In this document: in pieces, positions 40,890-49,314 of the stretch | Position numbering within the stretch: position 1 is the stretch's first letter | How the letters are laid out: each line of letters starts with the position of its first letter | Virus record (IMG/VR): IMGVR_UViG_3300012944_000024 | Location: 1-64,000 of that record | DNA length: 64,000 bases | Direction: 5' to 3' (one strand) | Source of the DNA: a virus | The notes under the pieces: model-generated | The model's database searches: none | What the model was told of the DNA's origin: nothing | What the model saw: the letters and a program-made list of their open reading frames with translations, nothing else | Position numbers and translations under genes: made by a program

Positions 40890-41302
40890 GGATCGAACTC
40901 CAGATCGGGATCCGGGTCGTACGCGGGAATGCGCCCGCCGCCGTAGGGGCCACGAAAAAACAAGGTGGCCGTCACGCTGATCGGGTTGTTGAGATTGCAG
41001 TTGAGACCGAGCGACAAACCGAAGGTCGGGATCGCAGGTGGGTACGCGAGCGGCGGCAAGTGGAAGCCGAGCGCGGCACTGATAAACGGGATCTTGAATC
41101 CGCAGAGCTCTGCTGCGGGCAGCCCGGCGTCGAAGCTCACGCTCGCGCTGAGCAGGCCAGGCACGGGCGGTAGCTCGGGTAACTGCGGCAGCTCGGGTAC
41201 CTGCGGGACCGACGGGACGGGCGGGACCGATGGGATTGGGGGGATCGACGGGATCGACGGGATCGACGGGTTGGGTATGCCAGGTAGGGTCGGGTTCGGC
41301 AT
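40886..41302 (-). CDS. Proline triplet-repeat structural protein, 138 aa
   Basis: The first 50 residues repeat a three-residue unit (PSIPSIPSIPPIPSVPPVPS continuing QVPELPQLPELPPVP), encoded in part by a nine-base DNA repeat GGGATCGAC at about 41239-41266. Such a chain would adopt an extended polyproline-like rod. The C-terminal half (FDAGLPAAELCGFKIPFISA, FFRGPYGGGRIPAYDPD) is beta-like. It sits directly after the spike gene and might be a needle or linker; role unknown. Confidence 0.65.
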   Translation of the reverse strand: MPNPTLPGIPNPSIPSIPSIPPIPSVPPVPSVPQVPELPQLPELPPVPGLLSASVSFDAGLPAAELCGFKIPFISAALGFHLPPLAYPPAIPTFGLSLGLNCNLNNPISVTATLFFRGPYGGGRIPAYDPDPDLEFDP

Positions 41303-41315
41303 CTCGTCGCCGACG

Positions 41316-42275
41316 TTATCCGATCAGGAGTCCCGGAGCACCGATGCCAGGCGTCGTCCCAGGCACCATCGGTTGCGATAGAGCGGCTTGAATCATGGAC
41401 AAGAATGGAGTGACAGGCATCACCGCCGCCGCTTGCAGAGCCCCGCCCGCTCCGAGAGCCGTGGTGATCGCAGCCGCCAGCGTCGCGCCCGTCAGGGGCG
41501 TGATCCCGCCCGTCGCAGCACCGACCGCGATGAAGAGAGCGTTGAGGACAGCCACGACCGATTCGATGCTGGTCGCGTGCCACGACGCCTTGTTGCCCGC
41601 GGTTCCAAACTGCAGGATGCCCTGCGTGTAGAGAAACGACAGAGCCTTGTCGAGAGTCATCTGAGCGCCGTTTGCGCCCATCGTCACTTGCTTCTTCTCG
41701 ATGTCGATCTGTACCAACGTGTCGGCATCCCCGTTTTGAAAACCGAGGAAGTCGGCCGTCAGCGCGAGAAACGCTGCGTCTGCATTGGAGAGAGTGATGT
41801 TGCCGACCGCGTCGATGCTGAGAAACGCCTTCGTCATCGCGCTTCGCAGCAAGTACGACGCAGACGTTTCGAATATGTAGGGCACCCTCAATCGCCGAAA
41901 CGCGAAGTTGTTCCCGTTCGTACTCTGCCCTGCAACCATGGTGGGGAACTTGTCGATCTCTTGATTCAGACGCCCGAGGATCACGCACCCAGCCTTCTCG
42001 TCGCCCTCTGGGATCCCTACGATCACCTCATCCCCACCCAGGAACGGAAACCACTCCCCCTCTCCGTTTCCCGCGACCTCGTGGGCCACGCGGCACACCA
42101 CCGGGACCCCGCTCGGGTGCAGCTTCACGTTCACCAGCGGGCCGTACTCCTTGGTAAACGTGACGCTCTTGGCGCCGGCCGTCTCGATCTCGACCGTCCC
42201 GTACGAGATCCACTGGCGCGAATCACTCTCGCCACTCGCGGACTCGCGCATCATCGACGGGTCGAGGTAGCTCAC
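41316..42275 (-). CDS. Baseplate spike protein (gpV/gp5-like)
   Basis: 319 aa. Residues about 20-110 look like the OB-fold of tail spikes (WISYGTVEIETAGAKSVTFT, GDEVIVGIPEGDEKAGCVIL, GRLNQEID). A beta stretch suitable for a trimeric helix follows (LSIDAVGNITLSNADAAFLA). The C-terminus is hydrophobic and Ala/Gly-rich (TPLTGATLAAAITTALGAGG). It would be the membrane-piercing tip complex, loaded on the hub encoded upstream. Confidence 0.75.
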   Translation of the reverse strand: MSYLDPSMMRESASGESDSRQWISYGTVEIETAGAKSVTFTKEYGPLVNVKLHPSGVPVVCRVAHEVAGNGEGEWFPFLGGDEVIVGIPEGDEKAGCVILGRLNQEIDKFPTMVAGQSTNGNNFAFRRLRVPYIFETSASYLLRSAMTKAFLSIDAVGNITLSNADAAFLALTADFLGFQNGDADTLVQIDIEKKQVTMGANGAQMTLDKALSFLYTQGILQFGTAGNKASWHATSIESVVAVLNALFIAVGAATGGITPLTGATLAAAITTALGAGGALQAAAVMPVTPFLSMIQAALSQPMVPGTTPGIGAPGLLIG

Positions 42276-44002
42276 GGCGATCCCTTGAACGGCTGGTCGA
42301 CGCGGATCTCGACGTAGTTCGCGCCATGCAAGTCGATGCTCACGCCCTCCTCGTCCCCGTCCCAGTCGACGCTCATCTGCCGCAGGCGGAAGGTCGTCTG
42401 AAACCCACCGTCGACGTACGCCTTTGCGTACGCGGCGGCGAGCTGGTCGTCGAAGCCGAGATCTTGCATCAATTGCGAGGCGCTCGCGAGCAGCCGGTCC
42501 TCGAGCTCTCCCGAGGTGCCGAAATGGGTCTCGCGCGCGACCAGCAGCTCGAAGGTGTCGCCGACGCGCATGTCGAGGATGTCGGGATCGAGGTTGCCCG
42601 CCCCGAAGCTCGCCAGGTTCTTCGTCTTGAGGTCGAGGGTGATCTCGTTACGCCCGACGCTCTGGTAGACGTTCTGCGCGATCATCTTCAGCGTCGCTTC
42701 GTCCTCGATCCCGCGGATGCGAAAGACCGTCCACTTCTGATCGGTCGTCGCGTCGCCCGGCCGGAATGTCGAGACGAGCTTGTTCGCCGCGCCCTTCGGG
42801 TCGGGAAAGCGCGCGACGAGCGTCTTCTTGCGCCTGGTGCTGTAGCAGCGGCACTCCACGTTGGTCGGCGTGCTCTTGGCGTACTTGCGCGCGATCTTCA
42901 TCTTGCCAAGGTTGCGACCCCAGATGAGCCTTCGGTACTGGAAGCTCACCCCGTCGACGGTGCGGCCCTGGAAGGGGTCGTCGACACGCCGCGCGGTCTG
43001 GTTGGAGAGAAGCGTCTGGACCTGCTGGATCAGGATGGTGGTCGCGTCGACGCGGATGATGTGGCCGATCGCGCCCGTCACGTCGGTCAGGTAGTCCCAG
43101 ACGGAGAGCTTCTCCGCCGCCGCCCCGCCCTTGCTTGGAGGCGGGCCGAGCTGCGGCTGGAACGCCGTCCCCGCCAGCGCGGCGCCGAGCTGCGGGGGGG
43201 TGGTGGAGGCGGGCAGGTACTGCACCGCGAGCCCGGAGAAGTTCGGGAAGTTGGAGAGGTAGTCGGCGATCGCCTCGTCGATCGGTTTCTTCGGCGAGAT
43301 GACCAGGCCCGCCGGCGCCTCCACGTCGATGAGCAAGCGGGTGTTGTCGCAGCACTCGAGCGTGAGGGTCGGTTCGCCGTCGTCGTCCCAGTCGTCGGCG
43401 AGGTCGTCGACGAATCCCTGAAAGCGCAGGTTGGATCGCGTCACCCCTTGATCGTCCTGGTAGGAGTCGGGGATCACGTTGAGCGGCTCGCGGTAGTTGA
43501 CCTGCCCGGTCGAGCCGGTGCGGGTCTGGCCCGCCACCCCCGCGGCGTAGTCGGCCGCCTTGACGGTCCCGCCGTACACCTCGACCCCCATCGAACGGAT
43601 CGTGCGCGGGTCGAGCGGGCAGTCGATCGTCTTGATCTTCACCGTCGCGGTGTCGGCCGCGCGGATGCCGTTCTGGTTCCACGTGACGCGCTTGGGGATG
43701 ATGCCCGCGATCACGTGGGTCAGGTTGTCCACGCTGCTCACCTGCCCCTGCGGGCCGCCCGGCGGGGGCTGCTGGCCCGCCGGCGCGAGGGTGAAGCGGC
43801 GCGTCCCGGGGACGGAGGTGTCCGGGGTGGCGACGAGCGGGGCGCGCTGATCCTTGGTCCCCTTGAGCACCGTGGTCGGCTTGGGGGGCGCGGTCCGCTG
43901 CAGCTCGGTCGAGCCGAACTCCTCGAAGCGCACGATCAGGCGGACCTTGAACGAGGGCCAGTACGTGCCATCGATCTGGGCGCTCGAGACGTTCGTCGCC
44001 AT
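42272..44002 (-). CDS. Tail hub protein (gpD-like)
   Basis: 576 aa. The order LTLECCDNTRLLIDVEAPAG, LSVWDYLTDVTGAIGHIIRV and DGVSFQYRRLIWGRNLGKMK is typical of late-control D/gp27-like hub proteins, which join tube and spike. The N-terminal part is strand-rich, the C-terminal part has DILDMRVGDTFELLVARETH. ATG at 44002 shares its A with the stop of the LysM gene. Confidence 0.8.
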   Translation of the reverse strand: MATNVSSAQIDGTYWPSFKVRLIVRFEEFGSTELQRTAPPKPTTVLKGTKDQRAPLVATPDTSVPGTRRFTLAPAGQQPPPGGPQGQVSSVDNLTHVIAGIIPKRVTWNQNGIRAADTATVKIKTIDCPLDPRTIRSMGVEVYGGTVKAADYAAGVAGQTRTGSTGQVNYREPLNVIPDSYQDDQGVTRSNLRFQGFVDDLADDWDDDGEPTLTLECCDNTRLLIDVEAPAGLVISPKKPIDEAIADYLSNFPNFSGLAVQYLPASTTPPQLGAALAGTAFQPQLGPPPSKGGAAAEKLSVWDYLTDVTGAIGHIIRVDATTILIQQVQTLLSNQTARRVDDPFQGRTVDGVSFQYRRLIWGRNLGKMKIARKYAKSTPTNVECRCYSTRRKKTLVARFPDPKGAANKLVSTFRPGDATTDQKWTVFRIRGIEDEATLKMIAQNVYQSVGRNEITLDLKTKNLASFGAGNLDPDILDMRVGDTFELLVARETHFGTSGELEDRLLASASQLMQDLGFDDQLAAAYAKAYVDGGFQTTFRLRQMSVDWDGDEEGVSIDLHGANYVEIRVDQPFKGSP

Positions 44003-45240
44003 CACGGCCCCTTGGTCGCGTTGACCACGGGGATCACCAGCAGGGATCCGGGCGTGAGCGAGACCTGGTGCCACGGCAGGTGGTTGGCGCGAAGGATGTC
44101 GATGTCGTGGTCGATGCTGCCGTAGTAGAGCTGCGAGACCGACTGCGGGGTGTCGCCCTGCTTGACCACCCGGATCCCCAGGATCATCCCTTGCCGCGTC
44201 CCCTGCAGGGTGTTGGAGCCGATCTCCCCGCCGCCCGGGTGGCGTGAGAACTGGTCGCGCATCTGCTGCTGGGCGATCTGGCCGGCGAGCGCGCAGCTCT
44301 GCGCTTCGTCGTCGACGGCGGCGAAGTAGGTGAAGGATCGCATCAGGTCCCCGACATTCTCGGAGACGCTCGCCTGCTCGAACGGAATGTCGCCGAGGTT
44401 ATCGGAGAACTGCAGGGCCTGATCGGTGGCGTCCTTGGCGAAGTCGATCACCGTGTTGGCGATGCTGAAGGGCAGGGTGGCGACGTCGATCGCGATGGCG
44501 CCGATCTGCGAGAGCCCCGTGGTGATGCGCGTGAGGTTCTGCACGAGCGACTGGACGATCGCGAGCGGCGCGTTCGCGAGGGTCTCGAGCTGCCCGAGCG
44601 TGAAGAAGGACGCGCTGCTGAGGATGTTCTTGTTCTGCGAGACGATCTTCGCGTTCGCCGCGGCGATCGTGGCCGCCATCGAGGAGACGAGCGCGGAGCT
44701 CGCGCTCTCCACGTCCGCCTCGCGCGCCGCCACCGCGCGCTGCTGCGTCGCGCCGCGCGAGACCCACGAGAACGTGACCGACCACTCGACGTCGACGGAT
44801 CTCGAGGGCTTGAAGTCCCAGTGCGAGACCCGCCCCTCCCGCACCACCGTGCGGGAGATGACCCCGTCGGTCGAGCTCGCGATCGCCCAGGTCACGCGCA
44901 GCCTCTGCCCCTTGCGGGCCAGGTCTTCAAAGATGTCCCAGAGCGAGCCGGGCGAGCTGACGTCGATCTCCCCGCTCCCGTCGTTCCACGAGCACGGCGC
45001 GCGGTTGATCACCGTCAACCGCCACTCGCCCGTCCATGTGGTCGGGATCTCCTTGGCCACCAGCACCTGCTGGGTCGCCTCGGTCGGGTTGCCCGGGTAC
45101 CAGGTGGTCGGAAGGACGTTCTCCCCGCCCCAGTTGGCCCCCCCCATCCTGGGGAGCCCGCCCCCGCGCAGCGAGAGGGTCCGCGTCGGGTTGCGGTAGG
45201 CGTCGAGCTCGACGATCCCGATGGCGGAGGAATAACTCAA
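44002..45240 (-). CDS. LysM-containing tail protein (gp53-like region)
   Basis: 412 aa. The C-terminal 50 residues are a LysM-type module (VVKQGDTPQSVSQLYYGSID, ILRANHLPWHQVSLTPGSLL, VIPVV). LysM baseplate proteins commonly contact peptidoglycan or stabilise the hub. The N-terminal half is beta-rich (WTGEWRLTVINRAPCSWNDG); the central helical region is Ala/Ser-rich. The start is uncertain: TTG at 45240 gives the full frame but has no clear ribosome-binding site. Confidence 0.75.
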   Translation of the reverse strand: MSYSSAIGIVELDAYRNPTRTLSLRGGGLPRMGGANWGGENVLPTTWYPGNPTEATQQVLVAKEIPTTWTGEWRLTVINRAPCSWNDGSGEIDVSSPGSLWDIFEDLARKGQRLRVTWAIASSTDGVISRTVVREGRVSHWDFKPSRSVDVEWSVTFSWVSRGATQQRAVAAREADVESASSALVSSMAATIAAANAKIVSQNKNILSSASFFTLGQLETLANAPLAIVQSLVQNLTRITTGLSQIGAIAIDVATLPFSIANTVIDFAKDATDQALQFSDNLGDIPFEQASVSENVGDLMRSFTYFAAVDDEAQSCALAGQIAQQQMRDQFSRHPGGGEIGSNTLQGTRQGMILGIRVVKQGDTPQSVSQLYYGSIDHDIDILRANHLPWHQVSLTPGSLLVIPVVNATKGP

Positions 45241-45271
45241 GGGGGTCCCAGCTCCCGGCGTGAGCCGGCGC

Positions 45272-45601
45272 TCAGACCGCCTTCTTGTTTCGTCCCACCC
45301 ACTTCGCCAGAGGGTTGGCCGCGCCCTTCGGCTTCGCCATCGGCTGCGTCGCCGGGGAGGCCGACGCCACCACGCTCGAGGCCGTCGAAGATCCCTGCGT
45401 CGAGCTCGACGAGCCCGGCGACGAGGTCGAGGCGGTCGGGTCGTTGGAGGCGCCGCTCGACGCTGCCGGCGGGGCGGAGGAGGCCGGCTGGGTCGACGCG
45501 GGGGGCGCGGAGGAGCTCGGCGCCGGGGCAGGGGGCTTGGGGGGGCCCTTCTTCTTCGCAGCGCCCGCCGCGACGAACTTCGAGAGTTTCGGAAAGGCCA
45601 T
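45272..45601 (-). CDS. Low-complexity Ser/Pro/Ala protein, 109 aa
   Basis: After MAFPKLSKFVAAGAAKKK the chain is a disordered Pro/Ser/Ala/Thr run (about residues 20-85) and ends with ANPLAKWVGRNKKAV. The C-terminal element LAKWVxxNK echoes the end of the 1802-1981 gene (IGKWVAKNKA). This could be a shared short motif. It sits between tape measure and LysM genes and may be a tail assembly factor; function unknown. Confidence 0.6.
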   Translation of the reverse strand: MAFPKLSKFVAAGAAKKKGPPKPPAPAPSSSAPPASTQPASSAPPAASSGASNDPTASTSSPGSSSSTQGSSTASSVVASASPATQPMAKPKGAANPLAKWVGRNKKAV

Positions 45602-45657
45602 CGGGATCTCCGAGATGAGACCTACCAGGGGGCCGAGAGCCGCCGCAAACTCCGGCC

Positions 45658-45673
45658 GGGAACCCGGGTTCCC
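45658..45673. repeat. Dispersed palindrome copy 10 (intergenic)
   Basis: Perfect core, with symmetry extending three more bases on each side (45655-45676). It lies ten bases downstream of the tape measure stop, between genes. Confidence 0.95.
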
Positions 45674-45682
45674 GGCGGGGGA

Positions 45683-47650
45683 TCAGAATCCAAAGGTCTG
45701 TGAAAAGCGACTCGTGATCCGATTGGTCGCGGAGCGCGCGATGTCCTTCCGGAAGATAAGTGCGATCTTGTCCGGGTCGGCGTTCCGGAAGTCCTGGTGG
45801 ATGTGCATCGTGGTCGGCCCGAAGTTGATCGGCGGCAGCTTCGTCTCCGGTCCCTCCGCGCCGCCCGATGCGAGCCCGTGGAGCTTCTTGAGCGCGTCCT
45901 CCACGCTCCCCGTCGCCCCCGCGAGCGCGATGCGCAGGGCGTTGTTGGCGGAGAGGATCCGCCGCGCGCTCGCGTCGGCCTCCTTGGCGTTGACCTCGGT
46001 GGCGGTCTTGAACGCGCTGGTGATCTTCCCCATCCCGAGGCCCACCGCGATCCCCTGGGCGCCCATCACGTTCGCGCTCGCCGCCTCGAACCCGCCCATC
46101 GCGTTCGCGAGCTTGGCGTGGCCCTCGGCCTGCGCGTTGGCCTGGGCGAGCACCTTGCGGTAGGCGTCCTCGGTCATGTCGCCCGCCTCGACCGCCGCGG
46201 CGCCAGAGCGCTCGAGCGACTCGATGTAGTGCTGCATGTCCTGGTCGGTCGCCTCGACCTTCTGCGCGTCCTCGCCGATCTTGCGCACCACCGCGTTGAT
46301 GTTGGCGAGCCGGTCGGCCGCCGCGTCGACGCTCTCGGTGAAGGGGTTCATGTGCTCGATGAGCCGCCCGAAGCTCATCCCGCTCTCCTGCTCGAGCTTG
46401 CCCATCTGATCGGACGCGAGCGTCCACGACCCCACCGCCGCGACCAGCGCGCCCGCCCCCAGCGCCGCCCCCGCCCCGCCCGTCCCCCCCAGCCCCCCCG
46501 CGCCCCGCGCCTTGCCCGCCGCCGCCCCCAGGCCCGGCAGCGCCCCCGCCCCCTGGGTCAGCATCCCCAGGGCCGGCTTGCCCACGTACTGCGCCGCCGC
46601 GAGCCCGAGGAGCAGATCGCGGTGCTCGGCGAGGAAGGAGACGGCCCCCTTGATCGCCCCCGCCCCGTCCTCGAGCGCCTTGCTGATCTCGTCCGCGTGG
46701 GTCTCGAGGTACTCGAATGCCTCCTTGATCTCGGCGCCGGCGATCTTCACCCACTCGCCAACCTTGTCCCCCATCGTGTGGGCGAGCCGCTCGATCTCCT
46801 CGCGGTGCTCGGCGAGGTAGACCTTCAGGTGCTCGAGCTGCGGGCCGACCGCGGCGATCATCGGGGCCCCCATCGTCTCGAAGAACGCCTCGCGCGTGCC
46901 GCTCAGCGAGGTGAGCAGCTGGTCGAACGAGAGCGGCGCGTCCTTCATGCGCTTGGCCATCCGGTCGACCGCGGTCTCGGCGAGCTTGAAGACGTCCTCT
47001 TGCTTGCCCCCCTGCATCATCGCGTTGAGCGCCTTGGCGACCTTCTTGGCCCCGCCCTCGACAACGCCCGTCTGCCGCATCAGCTGCACGAGCGCGTTCT
47101 TGGGCCTCACGATCCCCATCTCGAGGTCGCGCCACGCCGCGCTCATCGCCTCGAGCCCGCCGGGCAGGTTCTTCGACGCGACGGCCATCTTGTCGACCAT
47201 CCCGGAGACCTCCTCGCTCGAGCGGGTCGAGCGAGAGGCGATCATCTCGAACGCGTCGAGCATCGATTCCTTCGTGTTGCCTGTAGTGATCCCGAGCTGC
47301 TCGAAGTGCTCGTTCAACTTCTCGGCCTTCTCGGAGAGCTCGTCGAAGCTGCTCTCGCCCTTCTCGACCATGCTGATCGCCCCGGCGAGCTCCTTCTTCT
47401 GCTCGGCCAGGTGGGCGGCGGAGTGGAAGACCTCCTCACCGAACTCCTTGACCGTCTCGACCGCCCCCGAGAGCTGGAACCCGATCGCCACCGCGGCGGC
47501 CTGCTTGGCCATCCCCATCATCTCGTGGCCCACCTCGTGGACCTTCTCTCGCAGGCCCTCGAAGTTCTCCTTGAGCTTGTGCAGCGCCTCGTGCGCCTGA
47601 TCGTCAAGAGTCAGCTTGGTGGAGACTTCCGCTTGCTCGTGTTCGCTCAT
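45683..47650 (-). CDS. Tape measure protein
   Basis: 655 aa, largely helical, with coiled coil at both ends (KLTLDDQAHEALHKLKENFE, AAHLAEQKKELAGAISMVEK). A Gly/Ala-rich hydrophobic centre (ALGAGALVAAVGSWTLASDQ) probably crosses the membrane during DNA injection. A C-terminal segment follows (FGPTTMHIHQDFRNADPDKI). Its length sets tail length. It directly follows the frameshifted chaperone genes, the canonical order. No lysozyme domain is seen. Confidence 0.9.
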   Translation of the reverse strand: MSEHEQAEVSTKLTLDDQAHEALHKLKENFEGLREKVHEVGHEMMGMAKQAAAVAIGFQLSGAVETVKEFGEEVFHSAAHLAEQKKELAGAISMVEKGESSFDELSEKAEKLNEHFEQLGITTGNTKESMLDAFEMIASRSTRSSEEVSGMVDKMAVASKNLPGGLEAMSAAWRDLEMGIVRPKNALVQLMRQTGVVEGGAKKVAKALNAMMQGGKQEDVFKLAETAVDRMAKRMKDAPLSFDQLLTSLSGTREAFFETMGAPMIAAVGPQLEHLKVYLAEHREEIERLAHTMGDKVGEWVKIAGAEIKEAFEYLETHADEISKALEDGAGAIKGAVSFLAEHRDLLLGLAAAQYVGKPALGMLTQGAGALPGLGAAAGKARGAGGLGGTGGAGAALGAGALVAAVGSWTLASDQMGKLEQESGMSFGRLIEHMNPFTESVDAAADRLANINAVVRKIGEDAQKVEATDQDMQHYIESLERSGAAAVEAGDMTEDAYRKVLAQANAQAEGHAKLANAMGGFEAASANVMGAQGIAVGLGMGKITSAFKTATEVNAKEADASARRILSANNALRIALAGATGSVEDALKKLHGLASGGAEGPETKLPPINFGPTTMHIHQDFRNADPDKIALIFRKDIARSATNRITSRFSQTFGF

Positions 47651-47651
47651 C

Positions 47652-47960
47652 TCAGGCGTCCTCGGGGCTACCGCCCTCGTTCTTCAAGATCTCCACCACC
47701 ACCTCGAACGCGTCGCGCATCTCGCCGACGTCGCGATGCTCCCACGAGAACGGGTCGACGCGCGCGTAGCGGGCGAGCACCATCTTCATCCACAACCGGT
47801 CGCGAATGACCCGGGCCGGGTCCTTGCTGTAGAGGAGCGAGGCGTCAAACCCAACGCTCACGCAGAGGCGCGCGAGGACGTCGTCAACCCAGTCGGGGTC
47901 GGGCGGGAAGGTGGACCGCCGCCCGCTTAGCCGACCGTCCGCGGCGCCACGCAGTGCTCG
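47652..47960 (-). CDS. Tail assembly chaperone, -1 frameshift extension (GT part)
   Basis: This frame has no good start of its own before SGRRSTFPPDPDWVDDVLAR. It is in the -1 frame of the 47927-48484 gene and overlaps its 3' end. A slippage at TTTTTTC (47960-47966) would fuse residue 175 of the first gene to 102 residues from here (FFRALRGAADGR... to GGSPEDA). This gives a protein of about 277 aa, in the same style as lambda gpG-gpGT. Extension proteins guide tape measure and tube during tail assembly. Confidence 0.8.
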   Translation of the reverse strand, partial: RALRGAADGRLSGRRSTFPPDPDWVDDVLARLCVSVGFDASLLYSKDPARVIRDRLWMKMVLARYARVDPFSWEHRDVGEMRDAFEVVVEILKNEGGSPEDA

Positions 47961-48484
47961 AAAAAATCGGCGTTCTCCGAAGCGTCCATCACGTGCGTCT
48001 TGAGGTAGATCCCCTTGAGCTGCTGGCGGCACTTGCCGCCGATCTCGTTCCAGAAGGCGGCGACGCTCGCGAATCCATCCCCGTCCGCCGGGTGGGTCGG
48101 GGCCAGCGAGATCTTCTTGCCATCGACGCTGCGGATCATCGCCTTGGCCATCTCGTCGATGATCCGGATCCCGTCGCCGCGCGCGAGCTTGCTCGCCCGC
48201 TTCTCATCGGACTCCGAGAGGTTCCAGAGGATGCAGGTGCGGTCCTCGCCCTTGGGCATGTTCGTCATCGGCGCGCGGAAGCGGACGAACCAGATCGTCC
48301 AGCCCGGAGGAAACGAGAACCCCGCGGGCACCTTCGCCCATGCGGGGGTGGCCTGATCGGTGTCGGTGGGGACGACGTCGTCCTCGTCGTCGAGATCCAC
48401 CACCGCGGGGGCCGGGGCCCCGCCCCCCTCGCCCTTCGCCTCGGCGATGAGCTTCTCCATGTCATCGGCTTCGATCTTCGGCAT
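47927..48484 (-). CDS. Tail assembly chaperone (G part)
   Basis: 185 aa with an acidic N-terminus (VVDLDDEDDVVPTDTDQATP) and an alpha/beta body (PPGWTIWFVRFRAPMTNMPK, ASKLARGDGIRIIDEMAKAM). It ends ENADFFEHCVAPRTVG; the codons GAT-TTT-TTC for D-F-F form the slippery site. Located between the gp10-like gene and the tape measure, as expected for the first of the two chaperone products. Confidence 0.85.
   Translation of the reverse strand: MPKIEADDMEKLIAEAKGEGGGAPAPAVVDLDDEDDVVPTDTDQATPAWAKVPAGFSFPPGWTIWFVRFRAPMTNMPKGEDRTCILWNLSESDEKRASKLARGDGIRIIDEMAKAMIRSVDGKKISLAPTHPADGDGFASVAAFWNEIGGKCRQQLKGIYLKTHVMDASENADFFEHCVAPRTVG
47960..47966 (-). other. Slippery heptamer for programmed -1 frameshift
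   Basis: Minus-strand T TTT TTC, phased exactly as X XXY YYZ on codons GAT-TTT-TTC of the upstream chaperone frame. After slippage translation continues CGA-GCA-CTG in the extension frame. I did not establish a downstream stimulatory stem-loop. Confidence 0.85.
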
Positions 48485-48509
48485 GCGTCGGTTTCCTCCG
48501 CGGGCGAGC

Positions 48510-49037
48510 TTACTCGTGGATCTTCTCGATCTCCCGCTTCACCTCCTCCTCGAGGATGGCGGGGATCCGGCGGCGCGCCTTGGCCATGATCCTTAGCCCC
48601 TTGCCCTCGCCCCCGAAGATCCCCTTCTTCTTCATGCTCTGCGCGATCGCCCAGGCGATCTGCCGGCCCGCTGCGCCGCGCTCTTCCTTCTTCGCCGCAC
48701 CGACAAGCCCCTTGCGCACCACCCACTCGGCCAGGGCGTCGATCATGCGCTTGCCGATCTTGATGTTCTCCGCCCGCGCGCCGTCCTCGATGATCCCCGC
48801 GTGCGGGGTGGCGTTGTAGACGAGCGCGCCGTTCTCGACCGCCCGCGCCCGCCAGCCCGCGCGGTAAACCCCCCGGTCCACCGGGACACGCGGCTCGCGC
48901 GGAATGATCTCGGTCACGATCACCCCCACGACCCGATGGGCCGCCGCAAGCAGCCCGCGCAGCGCCGCCTTGCGCCTCTTGCCCTCGAGCTCCACCACCC
49001 ACGCGGGCGCCTGCTCGATCGTCATCTTCCGGCCCAT
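48510..49037 (-). CDS. HK97 gp10-like head-tail/tail completion protein
   Basis: 175 aa. Contains DRGVYRAGWRARAVENGALV and YNATPHAGIIEDGARAENIK, the family pattern (R.G.Y..gw......... v.N...YA..iE.G). Basic helical C-terminus (LRIMAKARRRIPAILEEEVK). These proteins act at the tail terminus or neck. ATG at 49037. Confidence 0.75.
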   Translation of the reverse strand: MGRKMTIEQAPAWVVELEGKRRKAALRGLLAAAHRVVGVIVTEIIPREPRVPVDRGVYRAGWRARAVENGALVYNATPHAGIIEDGARAENIKIGKRMIDALAEWVVRKGLVGAAKKEERGAAGRQIAWAIAQSMKKKGIFGGEGKGLRIMAKARRRIPAILEEEVKREIEKIHE

Positions 49038-49046
49038 GGGACCGGA

Positions 49047-49169
49047 TCATGGCATAGGTGGGGGCGAGGCGAGCGAGATGACCGTGCCCCCCCGCGGCTC
49101 TCCTCGCCTCTCTTTTTTCAACCCGCCGGCATAGGAGAGTCGAGCTGGAGCGGTGGGCCCTCCCCCCAT
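49047..49169 (-). CDS. Possible 40-aa protein
   Basis: AAGAGGAG lies ten bases before the ATG at 49169. The chain reads MGGGPTAPARLSYAGGLKKE and ends in ISLASPPPMP, ten bases before the next gene. Only the ribosome-binding site and position support it. The remainder of the gap 49170-49290 shows nothing else I can identify. Confidence 0.35.
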   Translation of the reverse strand: MGGGPTAPARLSYAGGLKKERRGEPRGGTVISLASPPPMP

Positions 49170-49290
49170 CGCGATCTAGCTCCTCTTAGGTGGGCGCCCG
49201 GGGCGGCGTGGACACGGGGCTGGAGAGGGACGACGCAGACCCTTGGGACCCCGAGAACGCGCCACCCCGGAACTCCCGTACGCCCGCCCC

Positions 49291-49306
49291 GGGAACCCGG
49301 GTTCCC
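49291..49306. repeat. Dispersed palindrome copy 11 (intergenic)
   Basis: Perfect core eight bases downstream of the stop of the AP2/HNH endonuclease gene, between genes. Confidence 0.95.
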
Positions 49307-49314
49307 AGCGCGGT

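Noticed and set aside
49066-49117. Plus-strand hairpin GAGGCGAG...CTCGCCTC followed by TCTTTTTT, like an intrinsic terminator
   Set aside because: No plus-strand gene leads into it; the T-run is equally explained by a Lys-Lys-Glu stretch of the small minus-strand ORF at 49047-49169, and the loop is long.
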